Notes: a model not told the origin generated them from the letters alone. A DNA stretch of 64,000 nucleotides from an uncultured Bacteroides sp. (GCF_905207245.1 NZ_CAJLKP010000003.1:62001-126000); one strand, 5' to 3'. Counted from the first letter of the stretch, positions 7,200 to 16,460 are shown. A program made the numbers and translations.

Positions 7200-8633
7200 A
7201 TGAACTTCTCAAAACTGAAGCATCTTTTCAGCGTATGCCTGTTTGCCACAAGTATTTTTCCAGCATGGGGACAATCCGCCCCTACCCTCGCCGTCCGCAT
7301 TGATGACCTCGGCGCTTTCCACTCTGTCAACGAAGCCTGTATCCAGACGTATCAGTCCGGAATAGCCCGTTCAGTAGAAGTAATGCCCGTAGCCAGTTGG
7401 TATCCGGAAGCCGTCCGCCTGCTGAAAGAAAACCCGGGGTTGGATGCCGGATTACACTTAGTTATTACCAGCGAATGGGAAAATGTAAAGTGGCGCCCAT
7501 TGACACACTGCCCCAGTCTGACGGATGAGAACGGATACTTTTATCCGATGATGGGACCTAATCCGGCATATCCCGGACAGTCAGTTATGGAAAATAAATG
7601 GGACTTGAAGGAAGTAGAGCAGGAATTTCGTGCACAGATAGAAATGGCGTTGAAGAATATCCCACAGCTCAGCCACCTGACGGGGCATATGTTGTCCACC
7701 AGCTTCACTAAAGAAGTAAATGAAATGGTGCTGCGCCTGGCTAAAGAATATCATCTTCCCTCTATCGACCGTATGGATTCACCGGAAGATTACCAATTCA
7801 CCTATATTGGTTACGACGGTCCCAGCCGAACAAGTGCCGAAAAGGAAGAAAGTTTTATCCGTTCACTAAACAAGTTGGAGGCAGGTAAACGCTACCTGTT
7901 TCTTGACCATCCGGCACTGGACAATGAAGAAATGCGCCCTGTCTTCCATATCGGTTATGAGAACGTAGCACTCGATCGGCAGGGGGTAACAGACTTACTC
8001 ACCAGTCCACGCGTAAAACAAACCATTGAAGATAAAGGCATCAAGCTGATTTCTATCAATCAACTAACGAAAGGTCTTCCTCGCGCCACCACTCCCGGGA
8101 CACTGAAAAAAGCAATGCAGAGATATCTGGATGTGATGCAGAAAGCTAATCAAGAACTGCATAGCATCATGATTGTGCAGCATGGCAAGGTCATTGCCGA
8201 AGAATGGTTTGGCGGACAAGATACAGAATCCACAAGTTACACATGGGTAGACTCCGCCACTATACCAAAAGCAAATGAAGAGAAACTCATGGAGTATTTA
8301 TATCCGCGCCTGTTCCGTCCGTTGGGCATTGTCGATGTGAAGCTTCAGAAAAACCCGCAAGGCATCAACAGCGACGGCTGGGGATTGTTCTTCAAAACGG
8401 AAGATCTTGCCAAGCTGGGACAACTCTTCTTGCAGAAAGGGAAATGGAACGGTCAACAAATACTGCCAGAAGAATGGATTGCCAAAGCACCGGCTTACTG
8501 TGCCGACGGAAGAAATGGACAATATATTCTTGTTATTCCAGAAAAAGATGCTGTAATTGCAGTAACAACGCGGCCCGAAAACGGACAAATCCAACCGAAT
8601 TTGATTCGGAAATACCTGCTTCCGGCACTGTAA
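7200..8633 (+). CDS. Exported ChbG/YdjC-type deacetylase fused to a truncated serine hydrolase domain
   Basis: 477 residues with a cleavable signal peptide (about 1-24). Residues about 27-285 look like the YdjC/ChbG carbohydrate deacetylase family: VRIDDLGAFHSVN holds the Asp pair and His of the metal site, GLHLVITSEW the second His, and LTGHMLS the third. From about residue 320 the protein resembles a class C beta-lactamase-like hydrolase (HSIMIVQHGKVIAEEWFGG), but it jumps from there to YPRLFRPLGI. The segment that should hold the SxxK nucleophile is absent, and the stretch before DGRNGQYILVIPEKDAV is also short. The tail is therefore probably inactive. No frameshift is needed: the deletions are in frame. 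Confidence 0.72.
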   Translation: MNFSKLKHLFSVCLFATSIFPAWGQSAPTLAVRIDDLGAFHSVNEACIQTYQSGIARSVEVMPVASWYPEAVRLLKENPGLDAGLHLVITSEWENVKWRPLTHCPSLTDENGYFYPMMGPNPAYPGQSVMENKWDLKEVEQEFRAQIEMALKNIPQLSHLTGHMLSTSFTKEVNEMVLRLAKEYHLPSIDRMDSPEDYQFTYIGYDGPSRTSAEKEESFIRSLNKLEAGKRYLFLDHPALDNEEMRPVFHIGYENVALDRQGVTDLLTSPRVKQTIEDKGIKLISINQLTKGLPRATTPGTLKKAMQRYLDVMQKANQELHSIMIVQHGKVIAEEWFGGQDTESTSYTWVDSATIPKANEEKLMEYLYPRLFRPLGIVDVKLQKNPQGINSDGWGLFFKTEDLAKLGQLFLQKGKWNGQQILPEEWIAKAPAYCADGRNGQYILVIPEKDAVIAVTTRPENGQIQPNLIRKYLLPAL

Positions 8634-8748
8634 ACAGATACTTCGCCGTTTTAATCTTCTGTAAATAGATATGGGAAAGTATGATTCTTCGGAACTTTTC
8701 TGCGGGCAATCTTGTAATAACATCATAAACCATTAAAGCTTAATTGTT

Positions 8749-8958
8749 ATGGATGATATGATTTACAGAAATGATGCGATTGCCGAGGAAAATATTGACC
8801 CGCATGGTCGTCCGGCAAAGGATAAATTTGAAGAGTTCAGTGAGGAAATTTCCGAGCATACAGACCTCGGATACAAAGACCAAAAAGTGAAATCTAAAAA
8901 GGAACAAAAAGAACGCCTGGAGGAAATAGACGAAGTGATTAAAGAAGACTTAAAGTAG
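8749..8958 (+). CDS. Small highly charged hypothetical protein
   Basis: 69 residues, rich in Glu, Asp and Lys (KSKKEQKERLEEIDEVIKED at the end), no signal peptide, no membrane segment and no Cys. The second half is likely helical. I do not recognise a family beyond conserved small Bacteroides proteins. It ends inside the left arm of the hairpin at 8955-9044 and converges with the alkaline phosphatase gene. A gap of 115 bp before it holds no clear promoter box. Confidence 0.6.
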   Translation: MDDMIYRNDAIAEENIDPHGRPAKDKFEEFSEEISEHTDLGYKDQKVKSKKEQKERLEEIDEVIKEDLK

Positions 8959-9044
8959 TTACAAGTTACGAGCTACAAGCTACAAGTGACTGCGCAATTA
9001 CACTGCATAGTACTTGTAGCTTGTAGCTCGTAACTTGTAACTAC
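8955..9044. repeat. Perfect 33-bp inverted repeat between convergent genes
   Basis: The arms 8955-8987 and 9012-9044 are exactly complementary over 33 bases and are built of words such as TACAAGT, TACGAGC and TACAAGC. The 24-nt loop contains CTGCGCAATT. The element overlaps the stop codon of the small gene and ends 1 bp before the phosphatase stop, so it could also end transcription from both sides. A diverged copy of the same arm (18 identical bases) lies inside the amidase gene at 60.2 kb. Confidence 0.95.
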
Positions 9045-9045
9045 A

Positions 9046-10446
9046 TTATTTGTATCCCGCTACCTTGGCTATACGTTTCGGAATTTCCGTATTATCATAC
9101 TTACCTGCAAATTCTTTGGAGCCTGCTCCCACTGCATATACCGGAACATATCCCGCAGTATGGCTACCACTTGTCCAGCCTACCATAGCAATCTGGCTCA
9201 TGACTTTTCTTGCAGAAGCAGCCAGTGGTTCAGTCTTCGAATAGAGCGTTTCTTCGAATACCACTTTATTCTTTACGAACGACTGTTCAAATTCATCACG
9301 CAACATTTTTTCCTGTTCCCAAGTCAAAGGCAGTTCTTTCCAGAAGCCCATCTTCTCAGTTAATAAAGCCTTGGCATCTTCCCAAGTCACATCATGTCCC
9401 TTCGCTTTACGCAAGTCAGTGATGGCGATAGAAAGTAAATCCTGAGACTGTTTTTGGTTCTTCAAAGCTTTCAGGTGCAATTCATATTTGCCTGTACCCA
9501 AACCCAAACCACCAGTTTCATGGTCAGCAGTTACTACAATCAGAGTTTCTTTCGGGTGCTTCTTATAGAATTCATAAGCTACTTTGATAGCATTATCCAT
9601 ATCAATCACTTCTTCGAAAGTAGTGGCAGGGTCGTTGGAGTGACAAGACCAGTCGATCTTTCCACCTTCTACCATCAGAAAAAAACCTTTATTCTTACCT
9701 TTAGTGAGAAAGGAGATAGCGCTTTCAGTAATTTCAGCAAGAGTCAGGTCACCGGCTTTGCGGTCAATAGAATATGGCAAACAAGAAGGAGTGGCACCAT
9801 CTTCCTGAATCAGGACCATTTTGTCAGCCTGGGCAGCCTTAGATTTGAAATCATTTACTCCTTTTGCAATAGTATAACCGGCCTCCTCAATGATAGGGAA
9901 AATACTCGGAGCCTCTTTCTTATCGGCAGTAGTGGTTGGCTTCAGGAAGCCGCCGCCTGCATAGAAATCGAAGCCTGCTTTCGGCAAGTCGAGAGCAATT
10001 TCATAATACATGTTACGATTAGGCTGGTGCGCATAGAACGCTGCAGGAGTGGCATGATCCACACTAACACTGGTGGTTACACCAACTTTCTTTCCGGCTT
10101 TCTTTGCTTTTTCGGCAACTGTCTGAATTACATTCTTCTGGTCGTCCATACCGATGGCACCGTTATAGGTTTTCACTCCGGTGGCAAGGGCGGTTCCGGC
10201 AGCGGAAGAGTCTGTAACAGAGTTGGTGGCAGAGAAAGTGGTGGCAACACCTACAGCCGGAAACTGGGTAAACAACAACGGCGTCACACCGATACGTCCT
10301 TCTTGTTCGGCCAGATACATTTCTGTGCCATTTACCTGATTAACTCCCATTCCATCACCGATGAAATAAAATACATACTTTGCCTGTTGCGCATACGTCA
10401 TACCTGTCAACAGGACAAAGAGCAATAAATACGTGAATCTTTTCAT
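9046..10446 (-). CDS. Alkaline phosphatase, exported
   Basis: 466 residues with a signal peptide (LLLFVLLTGMTYAQ). FYFIGDGMG is the first metal-binding Asp, TDSSAAGTALATG carries the catalytic Ser, and VTADHETGG and SHTAGYVPVY are the distal metal ligands. It hydrolyses phosphomonoesters in the periplasm. It is transcribed alone; nothing in the upstream 180 bp is a recognisable Pho box. Family assignment is firm; the exact substrate range is not visible. Confidence 0.93.
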   Translation of the reverse strand: MKRFTYLLLFVLLTGMTYAQQAKYVFYFIGDGMGVNQVNGTEMYLAEQEGRIGVTPLLFTQFPAVGVATTFSATNSVTDSSAAGTALATGVKTYNGAIGMDDQKNVIQTVAEKAKKAGKKVGVTTSVSVDHATPAAFYAHQPNRNMYYEIALDLPKAGFDFYAGGGFLKPTTTADKKEAPSIFPIIEEAGYTIAKGVNDFKSKAAQADKMVLIQEDGATPSCLPYSIDRKAGDLTLAEITESAISFLTKGKNKGFFLMVEGGKIDWSCHSNDPATTFEEVIDMDNAIKVAYEFYKKHPKETLIVVTADHETGGLGLGTGKYELHLKALKNQKQSQDLLSIAITDLRKAKGHDVTWEDAKALLTEKMGFWKELPLTWEQEKMLRDEFEQSFVKNKVVFEETLYSKTEPLAASARKVMSQIAMVGWTSGSHTAGYVPVYAVGAGSKEFAGKYDNTEIPKRIAKVAGYK

Positions 10447-10541
10447 AAATTGATATATTTAAAGTAGTTTGAATAAACGTTGCTATCCTCTTATCTCCTC
10501 CAAAGATAAGGAATTTAAACCACTGGCGGAGCAGATATTGC

Positions 10542-10582
10542 TAAAAAAATAAAGCCGGAAGGCAATCTGCACTGCTTCCGGC
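10542..10582 (-). terminator. Terminator of pta-ackA
   Basis: On the minus strand GCCGGAAGCA pairs with TGCCTTCCGGC (10554-10582) and is followed by a run of seven T (10544-10550 complement), downstream of ackA. Confidence 0.85.
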
Positions 10583-10626
10583 ATTATTGTTACATCGTCG
10601 TTGCGATGTTATCTACTTTTCAAGGA

Positions 10627-11829
10627 TTATTTCTTGTTCAGAATGTCCATCGTATCCGAGGCAATCATCAACTCTTCATCAGTCGGAATAACTACTACTT
10701 TCACTTTGGAGTCGTCGGCAGAAATCACAGCTTCTTCACCGCGAACTTTGTTCTTTTCCAAGTCCAGTTTCACACCCATAAATTCCAAACCTTCGCAAGC
10801 ACCCGAACGACAAGAAGCCTGGTTCTCGCCTACACCACCGGTAAACACAATGATGTCTACGCCACCCAAAGCAGCAGCATAAGCACCGATATACTTCTTG
10901 ATGCGATAGAAATACATTTTCTCGGTAAGGATAGCCATATCGTTGTTGCCCGCAGCTACAGCAGACTCCAACTCACGCATATCACTAGATACACCAAAGA
11001 TACCCATTACACCGCTCTTCTTGTTCAGCAGGTCGGATACACCGGCAGCAGTCAGGTTCTCTTTTTCCATGATGAAAGTCACAGCACCGGCATCAATGTC
11101 ACCGCTACGGGTACCCATCATCAAACCTTCCAACGGAGTCAATCCCATGCTGGTATCCATGCTCTTGCCATCTTTGACAGCAGTAATAGAGCCACCGTTA
11201 CCAATATGGCAAGTAATGATTTTCTTTCCTTCCGGATTCACACCCAGATACTCGCACACGCGTTTTGAAACGTAGCGGTGAGAGGTTCCGTGGAAACCAT
11301 AACGGCGCACACCGTATTTCTTATAAAGTTCATAAGGAATAGCATACAAATAAGCGTAGTCGGGCATTGTCTGGTGAAATGCTGTATCGAACACACCGAT
11401 CTGCGGTACATTCGGCAGAATCGCAGAGATAGCGTTCACACCTTTCAAGTTAGCAGGATTGTGAAGCGGAGCCAAGTCATTACAAGCCGTGAAAGCATCC
11501 AAGACTTCTTGCGTCAACAATACAGATTCGCTGAACTTCTCGCCGCCATGCACCATGCGGTGACCTACTGCATTAATTTCATTCAAAGATTTAATGGCAC
11601 CATATTCAGGGCTAATCAATGTATCCAGAATAAACTCCACACCAACGGTATGTTCGGGAATATCTTTTTCCAGCACTTTCTTGTCACCGTTAGGCAAAGT
11701 CAGTTTCAGGAAAGAGCCTTGCAGACCGATTTTTTCAATACCACCTTGTGCGATAACTTCCTTATGGTCCATATCAAACAACTTATACTTGATGGACGAG
11801 CTACCGCAGTTCAAAACTAAGACTTTCAT
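10627..11829 (-). CDS. ackA: Acetate kinase
   Basis: 400 residues, full length. MKVLVLNCGSSSIKYKL is the first phosphate motif, GHRMVHGGEKF and VFDTAFHQTMP are the acetokinase signatures, and FTGGVGENQ closes the active site. It converts acetyl phosphate and ADP to acetate and ATP in the cytoplasm. Together with the upstream pta gene, 23 bp away, it forms the acetate fermentation operon typical of Bacteroides. Terminator visible downstream. Confidence 0.97.
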   Translation of the reverse strand: MKVLVLNCGSSSIKYKLFDMDHKEVIAQGGIEKIGLQGSFLKLTLPNGDKKVLEKDIPEHTVGVEFILDTLISPEYGAIKSLNEINAVGHRMVHGGEKFSESVLLTQEVLDAFTACNDLAPLHNPANLKGVNAISAILPNVPQIGVFDTAFHQTMPDYAYLYAIPYELYKKYGVRRYGFHGTSHRYVSKRVCEYLGVNPEGKKIITCHIGNGGSITAVKDGKSMDTSMGLTPLEGLMMGTRSGDIDAGAVTFIMEKENLTAAGVSDLLNKKSGVMGIFGVSSDMRELESAVAAGNNDMAILTEKMYFYRIKKYIGAYAAALGGVDIIVFTGGVGENQASCRSGACEGLEFMGVKLDLEKNKVRGEEAVISADDSKVKVVVIPTDEELMIASDTMDILNKK

Positions 11830-11852
11830 TTTTTATATATCAGATTTAATGG

Positions 11853-12863
11853 TTATTTTTTTGCCCCAATGGCTTGGTTAGCAGTAATGGCAATCATGCG
11901 ATAAATATCTTCGATGGAGCAACCGCGTGACAGGTCGTTCACCGGACGGGCAATACCCTGCAAAATCGGGCCTACCGCATCAGCATGGCCTAAGCGTTGG
12001 ACCAGTTTATAAGAGATGTTCCCCACCTCAAGACTCGGCACAATCAGCACATTTGCATTACCTGCAATAGCAGAACCCGGTGCTTTGCTGGCTCCTACTT
12101 CCGGAACCAATGCGGCGTCAGCCTGCAACTCACCATCGATAGCGAGAACCGGATCCATTTCCTTAGCAATTCTCAAAGCCTCAACAACTTTATCCACAAC
12201 TTCATGTTTAGCAGAGCCTTTGGTTGAGAAACTGAGCATTGCCACTTTGGGCTCCATACCCACCACGGCTTTAGCTGTTCGAGCCGTGCAAACAGCAATC
12301 TGTGCCAACTGTTCTGCATCAGGAACCGGAGTAACAGCAACGTCACCCATTACCAAAATACCGTTCTTTCCATATTCGGGAGCGTGTGTCAACAGCAGCA
12401 TCGCACCGGATACACAAGTGATGCCCGGAGTCGTCTTAATGATTTGCAAAGCCGGACGAAGCACATCGCCAGTCGTATTGCGTGCACCAGCCAATTGACC
12501 GTCAGCATCACCATTCTTAATAATCAGACAGCCCAGGTAAAGCGGATTAACCACCAGTTTACGGGCTTCCTCAATAGTCATACCCTTTTTCTTGCGGAGT
12601 TCACACAGCAATTGTGCATACTCTTCTTTCTTCGGATGATTCTCCGGATCGATGATTGTAGCTTTGCTGATGTTTCCAAGTCCCCATTCTGTTGCACAAG
12701 CATTGATTTCATCCGGATTGCCCAGAAGAATCAGGTCAGCAACTCCATCTGTCAAAATTTGATTGGCAGCTTTCAAAGTACGTTCTTCCGTACCTTCGGG
12801 AAGAACAATACGTTGGCGGTCGGCTTTCGCGCGCTCAACGATTTCATTAATTAATCTCTGCAT
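11853..12863 (-). CDS. pta: Phosphate acetyltransferase
   Basis: 336 residues, the short form without the N-terminal DRTGG domain. Typical motifs are RIVLPEGTEERTLKAA, ARNTTGDVLRPALQIIK and LGHADAVGPILQGIARPVND. It makes acetyl phosphate and CoA from acetyl-CoA and phosphate. First gene of the pta-ackA operon on the minus strand, with a TACTTTTG box upstream. Confidence 0.97.
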   Translation of the reverse strand: MQRLINEIVERAKADRQRIVLPEGTEERTLKAANQILTDGVADLILLGNPDEINACATEWGLGNISKATIIDPENHPKKEEYAQLLCELRKKKGMTIEEARKLVVNPLYLGCLIIKNGDADGQLAGARNTTGDVLRPALQIIKTTPGITCVSGAMLLLTHAPEYGKNGILVMGDVAVTPVPDAEQLAQIAVCTARTAKAVVGMEPKVAMLSFSTKGSAKHEVVDKVVEALRIAKEMDPVLAIDGELQADAALVPEVGASKAPGSAIAGNANVLIVPSLEVGNISYKLVQRLGHADAVGPILQGIARPVNDLSRGCSIEDIYRMIAITANQAIGAKK

Positions 12864-12910
12864 ATATATAAATTGTGTATAATTATCCGGTAGACGTGTT
12901 ATTCACGCCG

Positions 12911-12918
12911 CAAAAGTA
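12911..12918 (-). promoter_or_regulatory. -7 promoter box of pta-ackA
   Basis: The minus strand reads TACTTTTG (TAnnTTTG), 48 bp before the pta start. No exact TTTG is seen at the expected -33 distance. Confidence 0.5.
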
Positions 12919-13054
12919 CACAATTTTGCAATATCAACATTGCAATTCGGGGTATTTTTATAGTCCAGAGCACAATTATTATAATATTTAACACTAACGA
13001 ATGATTTTCGGACATATATCACAGCGGACAGTGATAACCAAACTACAAAATACC

Positions 13055-13062
13055 TAACTTTG
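13055..13062 (+). promoter_or_regulatory. -7 promoter box of the CidA/LrgB operon
   Basis: TAACTTTG fits TAnnTTTG and lies 123 bp before the cidA-like ATG, leaving a leader of about 115 nt in which I see no defined structure. Confidence 0.5.
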
Positions 13063-13184
13063 CAGCGTTTTCAATAAACAATTCAGCTTCCGATAAGTTA
13101 TTAGAAGGGCTTTCTATGAAATGACAACTCCTTTCGGACAGAAGAAAGTTGAATTTAATAATAATAAAAATAGGTAATAGTATT

Positions 13185-13523
13185 ATGGTCCGTCAATGCG
13201 CCATCCTTTTCGGATGCCTGGCTTTGGGTGAATTGGTTGTTTTTCTTACGGATATCAAACTTCCGTCCAGCATCGTAGGAATGCTGTTGCTCACCCTTTT
13301 CCTGAAATTAGGTTGGATTAAGCTGCAATGGGTGCAGGGATTATCCGACTTTCTGGTTGCTAATCTGGGATTTTTCTTCATCCCGCCCGGCGTAGCCCTC
13401 ATGCTCTATTTCGACATTATCGCCGCCCAGTTCTGGCCGATAGTCATTGCTTCTTTAGTCAGCACCCTGTTGGTATTGGTAGTGACAGGATGGGTTCATC
13501 AATTAGCACGTAAAATCAAATGA
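13185..13523 (+). CDS. CidA/LrgA-family holin-like membrane protein
   Basis: 112 residues from ATG 13185; a TTG 12 codons earlier is possible but unlikely. Four hydrophobic segments are seen, with LPSSIVGMLLLTLFLKLGW and GFFFIPPGVALMLY, both signatures of the family. CidA/LrgA proteins sit in the inner membrane and have been linked to control of murein hydrolases, cell death and, with LrgB, to carbon compound transport. The stop overlaps the start of the LrgB gene (ATGA at 13520-13523), so the pair is translationally coupled. Confidence 0.88.
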   Translation: MVRQCAILFGCLALGELVVFLTDIKLPSSIVGMLLLTLFLKLGWIKLQWVQGLSDFLVANLGFFFIPPGVALMLYFDIIAAQFWPIVIASLVSTLLVLVVTGWVHQLARKIK

Positions 13524-14215
13524 GTTACTTAGACAACGAGTTTTTCCTATTGGCCGTCACCTTCGGCGTGTTTTTCTTATCTAAAGTGTTGCAGAAGAAG
13601 ACGGGTATCCTGTTGCTCAACCCCATTCTGCTGACCATTGCCATTCTGATTATCTTCCTGAAAATGACGCATATCAGTTATGACACCTATAATAAAGGCG
13701 GACATCTCATAGAGTTCTGGCTGAAACCGGCAGTAGTGGCCCTTGGAGTACCTCTCTATCTGCAGTTGGAAGCTATCAAGAAACAACTGGTTCCCATCCT
13801 GCTTTCCCAACTGGCAGGTTGCATCATCGGAGTAGTTTCCGTAGTAGTAATTGCCAAGTTGATGGGAGCACCGCAAGAAATTATCTATTCACTTGCTCCC
13901 AAATCCGTCACCACTCCTATTGCCATGGAGGTGGCCAAGACATTAGGCGGCATCCCGTCATTGACGGCCGCCGTAGTGGTTTGCGTAGGTTTGCTGGGTA
14001 GCATTGTAGGTGTAAAAACGCTGAAAATGACCCGTGTAGGCAGTCCCATTGCCCAGGGATTATCTCTGGGAGCTGCCGCCCATGCCGTAGGAACTTCCAC
14101 CGCAATGGACATCAGCAGCAAATACGGAGCATATGCCAGTCTCGGCCTAACGCTGAATGGCATCTTTACCGCCCTGCTCACACCAACTATTTTGCGATTA
14201 TTAGGCTTGCTATAA
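13520..14215 (+). CDS. LrgB/CidB-family membrane protein
   Basis: 231 residues with about seven hydrophobic segments. SLAPKSVTTPIAMEVAKTLGG and GAAAHAVGTSTAMDIS are the hallmark LrgB motifs. It is the partner of the preceding CidA/LrgA protein and shares a 4-bp overlap with it. The pair lacks an adjacent LytR-type regulator here. Function in Bacteroides has not been shown to my knowledge. Confidence 0.9.
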   Translation: MSYLDNEFFLLAVTFGVFFLSKVLQKKTGILLLNPILLTIAILIIFLKMTHISYDTYNKGGHLIEFWLKPAVVALGVPLYLQLEAIKKQLVPILLSQLAGCIIGVVSVVVIAKLMGAPQEIIYSLAPKSVTTPIAMEVAKTLGGIPSLTAAVVVCVGLLGSIVGVKTLKMTRVGSPIAQGLSLGAAAHAVGTSTAMDISSKYGAYASLGLTLNGIFTALLTPTILRLLGLL

Positions 14216-14226
14216 CAATTTCTCCT

Positions 14227-14234
14227 TATCTTTG
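14227..14234 (+). promoter_or_regulatory. -7 promoter box, TATCTTTG
   Basis: TATCTTTG lies 36 bp before the DUF2156 gene and 12 bp after the LrgB stop. It suggests a separate transcript for the two following genes. Confidence 0.5.
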
Positions 14235-14269
14235 TTATTCTAAGTAATCAACTTAACGAAAACGACTAT

Positions 14270-15184
14270 ATGATTTCATTTAAAGACATCGAACTTAAAG
14301 ACAAAGAAGTTATCACATCCTATACACAGAACAGCCCCCGGCGCAACTGTGACCTTTCATTTTCCAATCTCTGTAGCTGGCGCTTTCTTTACGACACCCA
14401 GTTTGCGGTGCAAGACGGTTTCCTTATTCTGAAATTCTGGGCGGGAGGGAAACTGGTATATATGATGCCTGTAGGAAACGGAGATTTAAAGAAAGTATTG
14501 GATGACATGATAGAAGACGCTACGCAAGAAGGCGAACGTTTCTGTATGCTTGGCGTATGTGCTGGTATGCGTGCAGACCTGGAAGCTATTATGCCGGACA
14601 AGTTTCACTTTGAGGCAGACAGAGATTATGCCGATTACCTATATCTGCGCACCGACCTTGCCACGCTGGCAGGTAAGAAGTTTCAAGCTAAACGAAACCA
14701 TCTCAACAAATTCCGCCGGACTTACAATTACGAGTACGTCCCCCTCACCCCCGATCGTATTCAAGAATGTCTTGACCTGGAAGCCGAATGGTGCAAAGTG
14801 AACAACTGCGACCAGCATGAAGGTACCGGCAACGAACGCCGCGCACTTATCTACGCATTGCACAACTTCGAAGCCCTCGGCCTGACAGGTGGCATTCTCC
14901 ACGTAGACGGCAAGATTGTAGCTTTCACCTTCGGCATGCCCATCAACCAGGACACCTTCGGCGTGCATGTGGAAAAGGCCGATACCAGCATTGACGGTGC
15001 CTATGCCATGATAAACAATGAGTTCGCCAACCATATCCCCGAACAATATATTTATATCAACCGCGAAGAAGATCTGGGCATCGAAGGGTTGCGCAAAGCC
15101 AAACTATCCTACCAGCCTGCTATCATCCTGGAGAAGTATGTAGCTTGTCTGAAAGAGACTCCCGTAGAGCCCCTGAAATGGTAA
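14270..15184 (+). CDS. DUF2156-family protein (phosphatidylglycerol lysyltransferase C-terminal-like)
   Basis: 304 residues, no signal peptide. CDLSFSNLCSWRFLY near the N-terminus, KRNHLNKFRRTYNYEYVPL near residue 146 and YAMINNEFANHIPEQYIYINREEDLG near the end match DUF2156, which has a double GNAT fold related to the catalytic part of MprF and to FemX enzymes. The donor would be an aminoacyl-tRNA or acyl-CoA, but the acceptor is unknown for the cytoplasmic forms. The GNAT gene follows after about 37 bp, so the two are likely one operon of acyl-transfer enzymes. Confidence 0.82.
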   Translation: MISFKDIELKDKEVITSYTQNSPRRNCDLSFSNLCSWRFLYDTQFAVQDGFLILKFWAGGKLVYMMPVGNGDLKKVLDDMIEDATQEGERFCMLGVCAGMRADLEAIMPDKFHFEADRDYADYLYLRTDLATLAGKKFQAKRNHLNKFRRTYNYEYVPLTPDRIQECLDLEAEWCKVNNCDQHEGTGNERRALIYALHNFEALGLTGGILHVDGKIVAFTFGMPINQDTFGVHVEKADTSIDGAYAMINNEFANHIPEQYIYINREEDLGIEGLRKAKLSYQPAIILEKYVACLKETPVEPLKW

Positions 15185-15221
15185 TTCATTGAGTAGTAAG
15201 CAAAAAACAGCCAGTAGAGAA

Positions 15222-16265
15222 ATGCGTGAGAAAGTAAGGAAACTGTGGAAACTTTGTTTCAATGACAGCAGAGAGTTTGTGGATATGTATTTTCATCTCC
15301 GTTACAACAGTGAGGTCAACGTCGCTATCGAAAGTGGCAATGAAGTCATTGCTGCTTTGCAAATGCTTCCCTATCCCATGACCTTTTGTGAAAGCGAAAT
15401 ATCTATAGCCTATGTTTCAGGTGCCTGCACCCATCCCGATTACCGCAGCCGGGGCGTGATGCGCGAACTGCTGTCACAAGCATTCGGACGCATGTACCAC
15501 AATGATGTCGCTTTCAGCACTCTGATTCCTGCCGAACCGTGGTTATTTGATTATTATGCGCGTATGGGCTATGTAACGGCTTTCCGTTACGGGCAACGCA
15601 CGTTCCATTTGTCTACTGACGAGAAAGAGGCCTCCTCTCCCACTTCATCTATCAGTATTGGCTGGGAATTCCGGACATTCACTGACTATAACGAAGACGC
15701 CTACCAGTATCTGAATCGTAAAATGCATGAACGTCCTTGCTGCCTACAACATACGGAAGCAGATTTTCGTGTCATACTTGCCGATCTGGCTTTAAGCAGG
15801 GGGTACATATTCAGCTTCTCGAACGAGTCAGGCATTTCCGCTCTTGCCGTTGCTTACCCGGATGAGAATCCTTCCATCTTGCACATTGGTGAATTGTTTT
15901 CTGATACTCCCGAAACGGAACATCTGCTACTGACCCATATTTGCCGGAGGATGCAAGCAGAAACTCTCCATATCATTGTACCTCTTATAGAGAATCAGCC
16001 AACTTCCAATTTGGGGATGATACGTATCATTCAAGCTAAGCCCGTCCTTCAGCTCTATGCAGCTGCACATCCGGAAGAAGAAATGAATATTGACCTTGTG
16101 GACGACCAACTGTCTGCCAATAACGGTTATTATTATCTGAACAAAGGAAAGTGTATGTATAGTCACAGGCGCATTCCGGGAGCTCACGAACGACTGACTA
16201 TCGGGCAACTGACAGAGAAAGTTTTCTCTGGCGAAAAAGCATATATGAGTTTGATGCTGAATTAA
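15222..16265 (+). CDS. GNAT-family N-acetyltransferase (Eis-like layout)
   Basis: 347 residues from ATG 15222. A TTG at 15189 is in frame, but MREKVRKLWKLCFNDSREFV looks like the natural start of this family. SGACTHPDYRSRGVMRELL is the acetyl-CoA binding motif A (RxxGxxxxL). The long C-terminal part suggests a second GNAT-like domain and a sterol-carrier-like domain as in Eis proteins. It would acetylate amino groups of an unknown substrate in the cytoplasm. It shares a probable transcript with the DUF2156 gene. Confidence 0.78.
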   Translation: MREKVRKLWKLCFNDSREFVDMYFHLRYNSEVNVAIESGNEVIAALQMLPYPMTFCESEISIAYVSGACTHPDYRSRGVMRELLSQAFGRMYHNDVAFSTLIPAEPWLFDYYARMGYVTAFRYGQRTFHLSTDEKEASSPTSSISIGWEFRTFTDYNEDAYQYLNRKMHERPCCLQHTEADFRVILADLALSRGYIFSFSNESGISALAVAYPDENPSILHIGELFSDTPETEHLLLTHICRRMQAETLHIIVPLIENQPTSNLGMIRIIQAKPVLQLYAAAHPEEEMNIDLVDDQLSANNGYYYLNKGKCMYSHRRIPGAHERLTIGQLTEKVFSGEKAYMSLMLN

Positions 16266-16416
16266 TATCCATTGAGAATCTTGCTACCCTAATGTTTTTA
16301 TTTCCCGGTTCATCGTTTCAGCAATTCTCCGTATCACTCTGTTCATAAGCAATAGAGAGAGAAGAAGGAAAGCATCCTTTCGTCAACTAAATTTCCTCCT
16401 TTCTACACAAAAGCAA

Positions 16417-16460
16417 ACATCCCGTCCTTCCTGACCTCAATCATGGAAGAACGGGATGTT
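16417..16460. terminator. Terminator between the GNAT gene and tldE
   Basis: AACATCCCGTCCTTCC (16417-16432) pairs with GGAAGAACGGGATGTT (16445-16460) with one mismatch. T-rich sequence follows mainly on the minus strand, so it ends the tldD-tldE operon and may work both ways. The 150 bp between it and the GNAT stop hold nothing I recognise. Confidence 0.8.

Noticed and set aside
9454..10428. Long open frame of 324 codons on the plus strand
   Set aside because: It is antisense to the alkaline phosphatase gene, whose full set of catalytic motifs is on the minus strand. The antisense product has no recognisable motif.
13055..13184. Riboswitch in the leader of the CidA/LrgB operon
   Set aside because: The leader of about 115 nt shows no long stems or known conserved core.
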